Below are positions 27,202 to 36,738 of a DNA stretch of 64,000 bases, piece by piece (position 1 is the first letter of the stretch; each line of letters starts with the position of its first letter). The notes under the pieces were generated by a model that searched no databases, was not told the origin of the DNA, and saw only the letters and a list, made by a program, of their open reading frames with translations. The position numbers and the translations under genes are program-made. The stretch is from an uncultured Eubacteriales bacterium (lineage in GTDB: Bacteria > Bacillota > Clostridia > Oscillospirales > Acutalibacteraceae), in contig CAKSDF010000001.1 in NCBI GenBank assembly GCA_934444695.1, forward strand, positions 1-64,000, read 5' to 3'.

Positions 27202-28878
27202 CTATTTCGACGGGGTTTCCAGCAGCTTTCGGTGGGCGGTGGATTTATCCCTCCCCTTTTTGAAAATCACAAGGAAGGCGATAAACTCGGCGATAAATGT
27301 CAGTACCCAGGAAATAGGATAGGATATAAACAGGCAGGAGGCCGTATGGAAGGCGGGGGTTTGGAAAATGGTATATATCCACACGATTCTCATTCCGCAA
27401 ACACCTGCCACCGTAATGACCATGGGCACTACCGACGATCCCATTCCTCTCAAAATGCCGGTCATAACGTCCATAAGGCCGCAGAGGAAATAGGGCAGGC
27501 AGACAAAGGACAGCCTGAGTATTCCTTCGGCAATGGCATCAGGAGAGTCGGTTATATAAATTTTGAGAAGGGTGGGCGAGGCAAGATACATCGACACGCC
27601 GCAGATTATTCCGGTAACGGCCACCGAGCAAAGGGCGATGCCCATTATCTTTTTTATGCGGTCGAATTTCTTTGCACCGTAGTTTCTTCCGACAAAATTG
27701 AGGGCGGTCTGATGGAAGCTGTTCATTGTCAGGTATACAAAGCCTTCCAGGTTTCCGGCGGCGGCATTGCCCGAAACGGCTACCGATCCGAAGGAGTTTA
27801 TGGACGACTGGATTATGACGTTTGAAATGGAAAACAGCGAGCCTTGTATTCCCGCAGGAAGGCCTATCTTAACGATTTTAAGCAGCGGCTTTTTATAGAA
27901 CCGCAGCTTTGAAAGATACAGGCGGCAGTCGTCTCTTCTTTTCATCAGGGCTATAACCACCAGTATGGCCGAGAGGGTCTGGGAAACCGAGGTTGCGATG
28001 GCCACGCCGGCCACGTTAAGGTCAAAGAATTTAACGAATATGTAGTTTAAAATTATGTTGAGCACGCCGGCGACCGAAAGGTAGATAAGAGGGCTTTTTG
28101 TATCGCCTGCAGCCCTTAAAATGGCCGCGCCGAAGTTATAAACAAGGCCGCCGATCATTCCGCAGAAGTATATTTCCATATAGACCGACGAAAGGTCTAT
28201 AACATCGGCGGGAGTACCCATCATTTCGAGAAAATTGCGGGAAAAGAGCAGTCCAACAACCGTCAGCACGGCGCCGCCCAAAATGGCCGTAGGAATGGCG
28301 GTATGCACCGTTTCAAAGACGGTTTTGCTTTTCTTTGCGCCGAGGGCATGGGCAACGGCCACGCCTGCTCCTACCGACAGTCCGATAAATAAGTTGACCA
28401 GCAAGTTTATGAGCGCTCCGGTGGCTCCCACCGCCGCAACCGACAGGCTTCCGCAAAAATTGCCCACCATTATAAGGTCGGCGGCGTTGAAAAGCAGCTG
28501 CAGTATACCGGTCAGCACAATGGGAATGGTGTATATTATCATTTTTTTGAAAAGGCCGCCTTCGAGCATTGGGTCGCCGGAAGCAACCTCCTTTGTTTTT
28601 GAGCCTGCCTTTACAGCACCCTGGACCGCTTGCCCTTCTTTTTCTGCCTGACTTTCGCCCGTTTCCACCGCTGCGATTTCGATTGCGCTTTCGGCTATAC
28701 CTTCTTCCGTACCCTCTTCTGCGGTTGCCGCTGCCGTTTCGGCAATACTGTCGGCTGAGTTTTCGGCGTCGGTTATGATGGCTGTTTGCTCTGCTTTTTC
28801 GTCCGCTTTTTCACGGTTTTTTTCGGTGGTTGCCTCATTTATTTTTTCTTCTTTTTTTTTCATTTTTTTATTTTCCAA
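27202..28878 (-). CDS. MATE-family multidrug efflux transporter with acidic N-terminal extension
   Basis: 558 residues. Residues about 105-545 form the twelve-helix MATE fold in two halves (IPIVLTGILQLLFNAADLIMVG; IGLPAGIQGSLFSISNVII), a cation-coupled exporter of the plasma membrane. The first 100 residues are Ala/Glu/Lys-rich and not part of the family. The frame opens at TTG 28878; an ATG at 28863 (MKKKEEK) is an alternative, and neither has a strong ribosome site. It is divergent from dnaA, in the place where rpmH-rnpA would be common in other Firmicutes. Confidence 0.87.
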   Translation of the reverse strand: MENKKMKKKEEKINEATTEKNREKADEKAEQTAIITDAENSADSIAETAAATAEEGTEEGIAESAIEIAAVETGESQAEKEGQAVQGAVKAGSKTKEVASGDPMLEGGLFKKMIIYTIPIVLTGILQLLFNAADLIMVGNFCGSLSVAAVGATGALINLLVNLFIGLSVGAGVAVAHALGAKKSKTVFETVHTAIPTAILGGAVLTVVGLLFSRNFLEMMGTPADVIDLSSVYMEIYFCGMIGGLVYNFGAAILRAAGDTKSPLIYLSVAGVLNIILNYIFVKFFDLNVAGVAIATSVSQTLSAILVVIALMKRRDDCRLYLSKLRFYKKPLLKIVKIGLPAGIQGSLFSISNVIIQSSINSFGSVAVSGNAAAGNLEGFVYLTMNSFHQTALNFVGRNYGAKKFDRIKKIMGIALCSVAVTGIICGVSMYLASPTLLKIYITDSPDAIAEGILRLSFVCLPYFLCGLMDVMTGILRGMGSSVVPMVITVAGVCGMRIVWIYTIFQTPAFHTASCLFISYPISWVLTFIAEFIAFLVIFKKGRDKSTAHRKLLETPSK

Positions 28879-29140
28879 ATTTCTTACCGTTCTTTCTTAA
28901 ACATGTCCGATATTTTACTGTGTGTCGTTTGTTTTTTCTGACATTGGGTCGTAATTTTTTTTCGTCGTCTGTTTTGACCGTTTTTCTTTTTTTCTTATAA
29001 AATATTTTTTTCTCGTTCATTTATGTATTTGCAAGATAGATTTTATCACACCCATTTTTCCTTTTCAAGACAAATGAAAATTTTTATCTTTTTGCCCCGT
29101 TTTATTAGTATTTTTATAATGTTTTTTAGGGGCTTTTTAC

Positions 29141-29169
29141 TTGATTTTTAAGGGGTTTTATGGTATTAT
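29141..29169 (+). promoter_or_regulatory. Sigma-A-type promoter for dnaA
   Basis: TTGATT at 29141-29146, 17-bp spacer, TATTAT at 29164-29169. The AT-rich gap 28879-29374 has no TTATCCACA match; TTATCACAC at about 29044 is the nearest string and is out of register. Confidence 0.75.
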
Positions 29170-29374
29170 ATACAGGTAAAATTATATTTTGGGTTTTTAG
29201 CGTTTTCAATCTTTTTTGAGCGAATTTTCCCTTTTAATTTTTATTGTATTTTTTCCCTTTAAAACCAAAATTTTCGGGAAAAATTATCTTTATATTTTAC
29301 AATGCCGTCGACCGAAAATTTTCCTTTAACGGTGTTTTCACAAGACTATGACGGTTGAAAGAAGAGGAAGGTTT

Positions 29375-30661
29375 ATGAACACATTTGAAGAGGTATGGGA
29401 GAATGTTTGTGCTCTTTGCCGGGAGGAAATTTCCAGCGTGGCTTATAACTGCTGGATAAACACCTTATCGCCGGTTAAATTAAAGGGCAATGTGGCTGTT
29501 GTTTCTGCTCCCACAAATTATCAGAAAAATCTCACTATGAGCCACTATAAGGATCTTCTCGAACGGGCATTTTCCGAGGTTTTCGGATTTAATGTCACGC
29601 TGGAGGTCATTTCGGATGAAAACAAGCCGGTAAGGCCCATCGAAAATATTACCGAGAGCTTTACCTTTGACAATTTCATTGTCGGTCCGTCCAACGATTT
29701 TGCCCACGCTGCAGCGGTGGCGGTGGCAAAAAATCCCGGCAAGCAGTATAATCCCCTTTTCATTTACGGAAAGCCGGGCCTTGGTAAGACACACCTTTTA
29801 AACGCCATTAAAAACTATGTTTTGGACAAAAATCCCGGGTTTAACATTGTTTATACCCAAGGCGAGGCCTTTGCCAACGAGATAATCGACGCTATCCATT
29901 CGGGAAGCACACCTGATTTCAGGGAAAAGTTCCGCAACACCGATATGCTTTTTGTGGACGATATTCAGTTCATTTCGGGCAAGGATTCCACACAGACCGA
30001 GTTTTTCAACACCTTTAATTCCCTTCACGAGGCCGGAAAGCAAATCGTGCTGACCTCCGACCGTCCGCCAAAGGAGATTAACGCCCTGACCGAGAGACTT
30101 CGCCAGCGGTTTGAAATGGGTCTTTTGGCCGACATTAAGGAGCCGGATTACGAAACCCGCGTGGCCATCATCCGCCAGAAGGCCGAGGAGCTTAACTTTG
30201 AAATTTCCGACGCGGTGGCTCAGTGCATCGCCAATCAGATAAAGACCAACGTCCGCCAGATTGAAGGGGTGCTCAACAAGCTCAAGGCATACACCGACCT
30301 TACCAGCGAAAAGCCCTCAATTTTCAGCGTTATAACGGTCATAAACGAGATACGCAGGGACGAGATTGACAATACCATTACGGTTGAGAAGATAATCGAC
30401 GCGGTGGCCAACGCCTATGACGTTACACCGGCCGACATCTGCTCTAAAAAGCAGCATATGGACATTTCCAATGCCCGCCATATCGTCATTTACATAGCAA
30501 GCCAGATGACCGGCCTGACCCTTAAGCAGATCGGCGACAAAATCAACCGCAATCATTCCACCATTTCCGCCTCCCTTAACAAGATGGAAAAAGATCTAAA
30601 GAAAAATTCCCGTCTTAAGGCCAACATCGAGGACATTATGAAAAACCTCAAGAACAAGTAA
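29375..30661 (+). CDS. dnaA: Chromosomal replication initiator DnaA, divergent DNA-binding domain
   Basis: 428 residues. Domain I (about 1-80) is followed by a short linker and AAA+ domain III with Walker A GKPGLGKTHL and Walker B FVDDIQF. C-terminal domain IV should bind DnaA boxes. Domain IV is odd: the usual SKxR...PRQ segment reads SKKQHMDISNARH, putting Q360 where E. coli has base-contacting R399. The GGRDHTT signature reads NRNHST, one residue shorter, with N393 at the D433 position and S395 at T435. The ATG at 29375 follows AGAGGAAGG; the ATG at 29348 lacks such a site. Identity is certain from sequence and from the dnaN-recF-gyrBA context. Confidence 0.97.
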   Translation: MNTFEEVWENVCALCREEISSVAYNCWINTLSPVKLKGNVAVVSAPTNYQKNLTMSHYKDLLERAFSEVFGFNVTLEVISDENKPVRPIENITESFTFDNFIVGPSNDFAHAAAVAVAKNPGKQYNPLFIYGKPGLGKTHLLNAIKNYVLDKNPGFNIVYTQGEAFANEIIDAIHSGSTPDFREKFRNTDMLFVDDIQFISGKDSTQTEFFNTFNSLHEAGKQIVLTSDRPPKEINALTERLRQRFEMGLLADIKEPDYETRVAIIRQKAEELNFEISDAVAQCIANQIKTNVRQIEGVLNKLKAYTDLTSEKPSIFSVITVINEIRRDEIDNTITVEKIIDAVANAYDVTPADICSKKQHMDISNARHIVIYIASQMTGLTLKQIGDKINRNHSTISASLNKMEKDLKKNSRLKANIEDIMKNLKNK

Positions 30662-31197
30662 ACAGGATATCTACATAGGACTTTATGGGGTTTTATGGCA
30701 AGCGGTTCTTTTCAGCTTTTAAAGGTCACGGCTGATTTTAGAAAAAGCGGCGGCAAAAAGATTTAAACATTAGTATTAATTTACAGCGAGTTAAATATAC
30801 GCTGAATTTTCCTCTTTTTCAACATTTTATGAAATTAAAATTGCTTAAATCGGCTTGAAAGCAAAAAAAGAGACAGTTTAAAAGTTTCAACGGCTGTTTA
30901 AAATTTTTTCGCGATTTCGGTTGCGCAGGATTACATAATGACTGAAATTTTAAACACAAATTTCGAAAACTTTCAACTTTCAACTTTTAAATCTTTTTTC
31001 ATTTGTTTTTGTTATGTTTTTCGAAAAAAATTTCGACGGCTTGTGTTGATGCGGAAACGGCTTGTACACTTGGTGAAGTATTGATTTCAACATTTCAATG
31101 TCCCCTATTACTCTTACTGAATTAAATATTTATATTTGTTTGTTTTAAGAGCAAACTTTCAGCGAAATTTTTATTATCAATAACGGAAGTGAAAATT
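30662..31197. other. dnaA-dnaN intergenic region, candidate oriC with TTTCAAC repeats
   Basis: This is a 536-bp AT-rich gap. Five TTTCAAC heptamers on plus lie at 30817, 30885, 30971, 30978 and 31085. No TTATCCACA or single-mismatch form was seen; the closest are ATATCTACA (about 30667) and TTAAACACA (about 30951). The position matches the usual Firmicutes origin, but origin function is inferred from location only. Confidence 0.45.
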
Positions 31198-32298
31198 ATG
31201 AAGTTAACCTGCGAAAAAAATAAACTGACCGAAGCGGTCTCAAAGGTGCAGATAGCTACCAGCTCATCTTCTCTGCCGGCCCTTGAAGGAATATTTTTTG
31301 AATGCAAGGACGGATACCTTACCCTTACGGGATATAATCTTGAAATGGGCATAACCACCGCCATCGACGCCAAGACCGAGCAAAACGGCCTTGTTATTAT
31401 GTCGGCCAGATATTTTTCCGAGATAGTTCGGAAAATTCCCGGAAATATTATTTCCATTGAAACCGATGAAAAATATATATGCACAATCAAAAGCGGTGAA
31501 ACTAAGTTTTCCATCATCGGTATGCCTCCCGAGGAATATCCCGATCTTCCCACCGTTAATGCCGGAGAGAGCTTTGAGATTGAGGGAAACACCCTTTGCA
31601 GTATGATCAGGCAGACAAGGTTTGCCGTTTCCAAAAAGGAAGATAAGCCCATTTACAACGGCATTTGCTTTTATCTTAAGGATGGGGTTATTACCCTTGC
31701 GGCTCTGGACGGATACCGCCTTGCAATACGCAAGGAAAAAACCGATTTTGAGGGACAGCTTAAATTTGTTGTGCCCGAAAAGACCCTGACCGAGATAACC
31801 AAAATCATCGGAGAGGGCGAGAATAAGGTTAAGATATCGGTCGAGAGAAAACATATTATTTTTGAAATTGGCGGCGTTGTGGTGGTATCAAGGCTGCTTG
31901 AAGGGGAGTTTATGGACTGGGAAACGGCCGTTCCGCAAAAGATAACCTCCACGGTTATGGCCGATACTCATATGATTCGCTCCTGCATCGATCGCGTTTC
32001 GCTGGTCGTTAACGACAGGGACAGGGTGTTTGTGCGCTGCTTCTTCGAGCAAAGCGAGTTTAAGGCAATGTGCGATTCGACGGTGGGTAATGCCGTTGAT
32101 AAGGTGCCGGTAAACCTTGAGGGTGACCGGGTGGAAATAGGTTTTAACAGCCGCTATCTTATTGATGCACTGCGCGCCGTTGAGGACGATGTTATTAAAA
32201 TTGAGCTTAACGGACCGTTTTCGCCCATTAAAATTGTGCCTAAAGAGGGCGACAGCTTTATGTTTATAGTGCTGCCGGTGAGAATTACAAAGGCTTAA
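31198..32298 (+). CDS. dnaN: DNA polymerase III beta subunit (sliding clamp)
   Basis: 366 residues, the standard three-repeat clamp length. It starts MKLTCEKNKLTEAVSKVQIATSSSS, has the middle-domain RQTRFAVSKKEDKPIYNG and ends with the conserved PVRITKA (usually PMRL). It forms a dimeric ring that tethers polymerase to DNA. The ATG at 31198 follows GGAAGTG; a GTG nine bases earlier overlaps that site. Located downstream of dnaA as in most Firmicutes. Confidence 0.96.
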   Translation: MKLTCEKNKLTEAVSKVQIATSSSSLPALEGIFFECKDGYLTLTGYNLEMGITTAIDAKTEQNGLVIMSARYFSEIVRKIPGNIISIETDEKYICTIKSGETKFSIIGMPPEEYPDLPTVNAGESFEIEGNTLCSMIRQTRFAVSKKEDKPIYNGICFYLKDGVITLAALDGYRLAIRKEKTDFEGQLKFVVPEKTLTEITKIIGEGENKVKISVERKHIIFEIGGVVVVSRLLEGEFMDWETAVPQKITSTVMADTHMIRSCIDRVSLVVNDRDRVFVRCFFEQSEFKAMCDSTVGNAVDKVPVNLEGDRVEIGFNSRYLIDALRAVEDDVIKIELNGPFSPIKIVPKEGDSFMFIVLPVRITKA

Positions 32299-32337
32299 AA
32301 ACCCGTAAAATAAATTAACAAAATGTAATGTGAAAAA

Positions 32338-32353
32338 TGTTTCACGTGAAACA
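32338..32353. promoter_or_regulatory. parS: parS site 3
   Basis: Perfect TGTTTCACGTGAAACA in the 161-bp gap between dnaN and the S4-domain gene; A/T flanks extend the palindrome. Confidence 0.9.
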
Positions 32354-32459
32354 TTTTATCAGTGCACATCGCCGCAAAGCCAGTAAAAATGCGGGTTTTG
32401 GACGACTGAAGAAATCGATAAAATGACAAAAATCAAATGAAAAAGGGGGCGGAAGAGCC

Positions 32460-32690
32460 GTGAAAATAAAGCTGACGCAGGTGAGAGAAAAAATAAAAAT
32501 AACCACCGATTTTATAAAGCTCGACGCCTTTTTGAAATTTGCAAACGCCGTGCCCTCGGGAGGAGCCGCAAAGGATCTTGTTTTGGACGGCAAGGTAAAG
32601 GTCAACGGAGAAGTGTGCCTGCAAAGAGGGAAAAAGCTTTTTAAGGGCGACAGGGTTGAAATAGGCCGAAAGATTTTTGAGGTGGCATAA
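32460..32690 (+). CDS. yaaA: S4-domain RNA-binding protein (YaaA family)
   Basis: 76 residues, almost entirely one S4 domain: [35 protein letters not shown], then [10 protein letters not shown]. YaaA-type proteins sit between dnaN and recF in many Firmicutes; binding to structured RNA or the ribosome is expected from the fold. GTG start with strong GGGGGCGGAAG. It ends five bases before recF, so the two are translationally close. Confidence 0.9.
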   Translation: MKIKLTQVREKIKITTDFIKLDAFLKFANAVPSGGAAKDLVLDGKVKVNGEVCLQRGKKLFKGDRVEIGRKIFEVA

Positions 32691-32695
32691 GAAAA

Positions 32696-33796
32696 ATGTA
32701 TGTCAAAAGCCTTGAAATGGAAAATTTCCGCAACATCGAAAGTGCAAAAATCGATCCTGCAAACGGGGTCAATGTAATATTCGGCAACAACGCCCAGGGA
32801 AAAACCAATCTTATTGAAGGAATATATTTCTGCTCGGGAATGGGGTCTTTTCGCGGGGCAAAGGAAAGCGAGCTTTTGCAGTTTGAAAAGGAATATTTTT
32901 CGATTTGCTGCGGTTTTCATTCCTTTGAACGGGATCGGAAAATATTCATCAGAAGCTCAATGCAAAAACGAAAAATAAGCCTTTCGGATGTGGAGATGAA
33001 ATCCTATTCGGCCCTTTGCGAGCACTTTAAATGCGTTGTGTTTTTCCCCGACGATTTAAGTCTTATAAAGCGGTCGCCCGACAATCGGAGAAGGTTTTTG
33101 GACAATGCCCTTTGCACCCTCAAACCGGGCTATAAAAAGCTGATTTCAAACTATAAACGGGCGCTTTTGCAGAAAAATTCTCTGCTCAAAGGAATTTTTA
33201 AATTTGACAAACAGACCGCCGACAATATGCTGGACGGATTCGACAGGTTTCTTGCTCACTACGGGGCGGCAATTGCCAATCAGCGGAGCATCTATACAAA
33301 AAAGCTTTGCGTCTTTGCCGATGAGTTCTTTTCGGGACTGACCCTTGGCAAGGAACAGCTGACACTTAATTATACCGGCGAAAAGCTTTTTGAAGGGGAC
33401 GCCGAGCAGCAGCTTTTTAATAGCTTGAGAGAAAAAAGAGATGAAGACATCAAAAATCTATCCACATCGGTTGGGCCTCACCGCCACGATCTGGAGGTTT
33501 TGATAAACGGCATATCGGCCAGGGAATTCGGATCCCAGGGACAGCAGCGGTCGGCCGCCATTGCGCTCAAGCTTTCGGAAGCAGAGGTGCTTAAGGAATA
33601 TACCGGGGAAAAGCCGGTGGTTATTCTGGACGACGTTATGAGCGAGCTTGACAGCGAGCGGCAGGAATATATTTTAAACAAAATAAGCGGCGGGCAGGTT
33701 TTTATAACCTGCTGCGATCCCAAACAAATCGCCGGACTAAAGGGCGGAAAGGCTTTTTTCGCCGAAAACGGGCGGTTTTTTGAACGGGAAATATAG
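32696..33796 (+). CDS. recF: DNA replication and repair protein RecF
   Basis: 366 residues, normal. An SMC-like ATPase that helps load RecA at single-strand gaps. Walker A is GNNAQGKTNLIEG, the ABC-type signature region is GSQGQQRSAAIALKLSEAE, and Walker B with D-loop is VILDDVMSELDSERQ. The start lies five bases after the S4-domain gene. An internal CTATCCACA near 33458 is the best single-mismatch DnaA-box match noticed in the block, but it is isolated and coding. Confidence 0.95.
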   Translation: MYVKSLEMENFRNIESAKIDPANGVNVIFGNNAQGKTNLIEGIYFCSGMGSFRGAKESELLQFEKEYFSICCGFHSFERDRKIFIRSSMQKRKISLSDVEMKSYSALCEHFKCVVFFPDDLSLIKRSPDNRRRFLDNALCTLKPGYKKLISNYKRALLQKNSLLKGIFKFDKQTADNMLDGFDRFLAHYGAAIANQRSIYTKKLCVFADEFFSGLTLGKEQLTLNYTGEKLFEGDAEQQLFNSLREKRDEDIKNLSTSVGPHRHDLEVLINGISAREFGSQGQQRSAAIALKLSEAEVLKEYTGEKPVVILDDVMSELDSERQEYILNKISGGQVFITCCDPKQIAGLKGGKAFFAENGRFFEREI

Positions 33797-33847
33797 CGGA
33801 AACGCGGCAAAAAGGCAAAACTCAAAAATGAACGCCAAGGTGAAAAT

Positions 33848-34201
33848 GTGACAAAGCTTAATAGATATATCGTAATCGGAGAGCGTGCCATGCTCTGCCG
33901 GGACATTGTTGGAATATTCGATCTGGACAAAACCACCGTAAAAAAGGACACCCGGGAGTTTTTAAATAAAAACGAAGCTAAGGGATTGGTTGAAACGGTG
34001 GGATACGACATTCCCCTTTCCTTTATCGTAACCGGAAAAAAAGAGTTTCCGCAAAGGTTAAAAGAGCAAAAAAAGAATGGCATTATTCTTTCCCCCATTT
34101 CTCCCGCAACCCTCGGGCAGCGTGCCCGGGGTAAAAAGGAAGCGGCAAGGGACGAGACGGCCGACATTATCGGCAGGAGACAGATGGGAAAAACGGTTTA
34201 A
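33848..34201 (+). CDS. remB: DUF370/RemB-like regulator with C-terminal extension
   Basis: 117 residues. The first 85 or so match the DUF370/RemB family (YIVIGERAMLCRDIVGIFDLDKTTVKKDTREFL...PLSFIVT), known from Bacillus YaaB/RemB between recF and gyrB, the same place as here. RemB influences matrix gene expression in B. subtilis. The remaining residues (about 95-117, basic) extend beyond the usual family length. GTG start with AAGGTGAAA ahead. A regulatory role here is inferred from homology. Confidence 0.85.
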   Translation: MTKLNRYIVIGERAMLCRDIVGIFDLDKTTVKKDTREFLNKNEAKGLVETVGYDIPLSFIVTGKKEFPQRLKEQKKNGIILSPISPATLGQRARGKKEAARDETADIIGRRQMGKTV

Positions 34202-34718
34202 AACAAGCATAAGGTCAAGCATAATGCACACATACGAAAAAGTGTCGCACAAAAAAATGACGAGCGAAACCTATCGATACTCGAATACTGAATGCTTATA
34301 AAAAATGTTTCACGTGAAACATTATTGTTAAAAAAATGACAAAGTCGCTGTTTAAGGAATGTAAAGCCCTTTGAAATGCGAAAAAACTGAATGAGAAAAA
34401 TCTAAAAAGACGGCTATAGGATTAAAAATCCTTTCTACATAAAAATTTTAAAATAAATTTATTTAAAGTTGCACGGTTTTGTGCAACAAAGGGCGTTTTT
34501 CGGACCGTTAATCAGAAGGGGAAAACTCGCCAAATGCCGGAAATGCGATGAAGCGATGGCTGTTTGTCATGTCGCGGGCTGCGGTAATGTGCGTGTTACG
34601 CTTATGCAGTTTTGGTGCGATTTGCGGCGGTAAACGCTGTGACAGGCCGCAGGTATTTAATCAGGTTTAAAAAATATTAAAAGTATAAAGTGAAAAGCAA
34701 CCGTCAGGAGGTTATAAA
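34202..34718. other. recF/remB to gyrB intergenic region
   Basis: 517 bp without a gene. It holds parS site 4, an AT-rich stretch, and a 7-bp hairpin GTTGCAC-N6-GTGCAAC at 34468-34487 without a T tract. No promoter could be assigned with confidence. Confidence 0.6.
34306..34321. promoter_or_regulatory. parS: parS site 4
   Basis: Perfect TGTTTCACGTGAAACA between remB and gyrB. Confidence 0.9.
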
Positions 34719-36668
34719 ATGGAAAACGAACAGATGCCCAACCTTAAGGTAAATGAGGAGTACGACGCCGAACAAATTCAGGTGCTCGAAGGGCTGGAGG
34801 CTGTGCGCAAACGCCCCGGTATGTACATCGGATCGACCGGTGAGCGGGGTCTGCACCACCTTGTTTACGAAATTGTCGACAACTCTATCGACGAGGCTCT
34901 TGCAGGCTATTGCACCCACATCGAGGTGGACATTTTAGAGGGAGACATTATCCGCGTTACCGACAACGGCCGCGGTATCCCCACCGGCATCAACAAAAAA
35001 TACAATATGCCGGCCGTCACAATGGTATTTACCATGCTCCATGCCGGCGGTAAATTCGGCGGCAGCGGATACAAGGTGTCGGGCGGACTGCACGGCGTCG
35101 GATCGTCGGTTGTTAACGCCCTTTCTACCTGGCTTGAAGTGGAAGTTAAAAACGGAAAAGAGATACTTAAACAAAGATATGAACGGGGCGCCATCGTTTC
35201 CGACCTTGAAAAGATCGGAGATACGGCCGAGACCGGCACAAAGGTCACCTTTAAGCCCGATCCCGACGTTTTCACCGACACCACCGAATACGATTATAAC
35301 ACCCTGCTCACCCGCCTGAGAGAACAGGCTTTCCTCAATGCAGGCGTTAAGATAACCCTTACCGATTACCGTCCCGACGAGGAAGGAAACGAGCAGTTCA
35401 GGCAGGACGTTCTTCACTATGAAGGCGGAATCAAGAGCTATGTCGACTTTATTCTTGAAAAATCCAAGAAGGAGGCCATGCTTCCCGAGGTCGTTTATAT
35501 AAACGGCGTTAAGGGAGATTCATCGGCCGAAATCGCCTTCCAATACAGCAGCGGATACGATACAAAGATAATCAGCTTTGCGAATAACATCCATACGGTT
35601 GACGGCGGTACCCACGAAAGCGCCTTTAAAATGGCCCTCACTCGCGTTGTCAACGCATATGCCAGAAAGTTTGGTATGCTTAAGGAAAAGGATCCAAACC
35701 TTAAGGGCGAGGACATTCAGGAAGGTATTGCGGCGGTTATATCGGTCAAGCTGACCGACGCTCAGTTTGAGGGACAGACCAAGGCTAAGCTTGGCAACAC
35801 CTCTATGGGATCTATGGTTACGGCCATGATGGGCGAAAAGCTGGCCGAATATCTTGAGGAAAATCCCAATCCCGCCAAAATCATCGTTACAAAGGCCATT
35901 GCCGCTTCGGCCGCACGAGAGGCCGCACAAAAGGCAAGAGATCTGACCAGAAAACAGGGCGGAAGCAAGTTTAAAAAGCCCGAAAAGCTGGCCGACTGCA
36001 TTTCCAGAGATCCTTCCGAGACCGAGATATTCATCGTCGAGGGAGACAGCGCCGGCGGATCGGCGGTTAAGGGAAGAGATTCCCGCACTCAGGCCATACT
36101 GCCCCTTTGGGGAAAGATGCTCAACGTTGAAAAGGCAAGAGCAGACAAGGTTTACGGCAACGACAAGCTTACCCCCGTGGTGCTTGCTCTGGGCACCGGA
36201 ATCGGCGAGGAATTTGACATTACAAAGCTCCGTTACGGCAAGATTTTCATTATGGCCGATGCCGATGTTGACGGTTCTCATATCCGCACCCTGCTGCTGA
36301 CCTTCTTCTTCAAATATATGCCCCAGCTTATCGAAAACGGCAACATCTACATTGCTCAGCCGCCCCTCTTCAAGGTTTCCAAGGGAAAGAAATTTTTCTA
36401 TGCCTTTTCGGACGAGGAGCGGGATATGTACATCGAGACGCTGGGCGGAAATGCCGACGTTCAGCGGTATAAAGGTCTTGGTGAGATGGACGGAAAACAG
36501 CTTAACGAAACCACCATGGATCCGAGATTCCGCACCACCCTTAAGGTCACAATGGCCGACGCACAAAAGGCGGCCGAGACCATTACCCTGCTTATGGGAG
36601 ACGAGGTTGAGCCCCGCCGCCAGTTTATCGAAGAAAATGCCACATATGTTCAGAACCTTGACGTGTGA
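34719..36668 (+). CDS. gyrB: DNA gyrase subunit B
   Basis: 649 residues, the short (non-proteobacterial) form. GHKL ATPase motifs are EIVDNSIDEALAGY, DNGRGIP and GGLHGVGSSVVNALS; TOPRIM motifs are EGDSAGGSA and the IMADADVDGSHI metal site. It supplies ATP-driven strand passage with GyrA. A CAGGAGG site precedes the ATG. Separated from gyrA by one small gene. Confidence 0.97.
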   Translation: MENEQMPNLKVNEEYDAEQIQVLEGLEAVRKRPGMYIGSTGERGLHHLVYEIVDNSIDEALAGYCTHIEVDILEGDIIRVTDNGRGIPTGINKKYNMPAVTMVFTMLHAGGKFGGSGYKVSGGLHGVGSSVVNALSTWLEVEVKNGKEILKQRYERGAIVSDLEKIGDTAETGTKVTFKPDPDVFTDTTEYDYNTLLTRLREQAFLNAGVKITLTDYRPDEEGNEQFRQDVLHYEGGIKSYVDFILEKSKKEAMLPEVVYINGVKGDSSAEIAFQYSSGYDTKIISFANNIHTVDGGTHESAFKMALTRVVNAYARKFGMLKEKDPNLKGEDIQEGIAAVISVKLTDAQFEGQTKAKLGNTSMGSMVTAMMGEKLAEYLEENPNPAKIIVTKAIAASAAREAAQKARDLTRKQGGSKFKKPEKLADCISRDPSETEIFIVEGDSAGGSAVKGRDSRTQAILPLWGKMLNVEKARADKVYGNDKLTPVVLALGTGIGEEFDITKLRYGKIFIMADADVDGSHIRTLLLTFFFKYMPQLIENGNIYIAQPPLFKVSKGKKFFYAFSDEERDMYIETLGGNADVQRYKGLGEMDGKQLNETTMDPRFRTTLKVTMADAQKAAETITLLMGDEVEPRRQFIEENATYVQNLDV

Positions 36669-36738
36669 TAATATTTTTTGCAAAGCACTTTATTTGCAAA
36701 AGGTTTGACGACAGGTTTTAAAGAGAGGATGATTTGAT

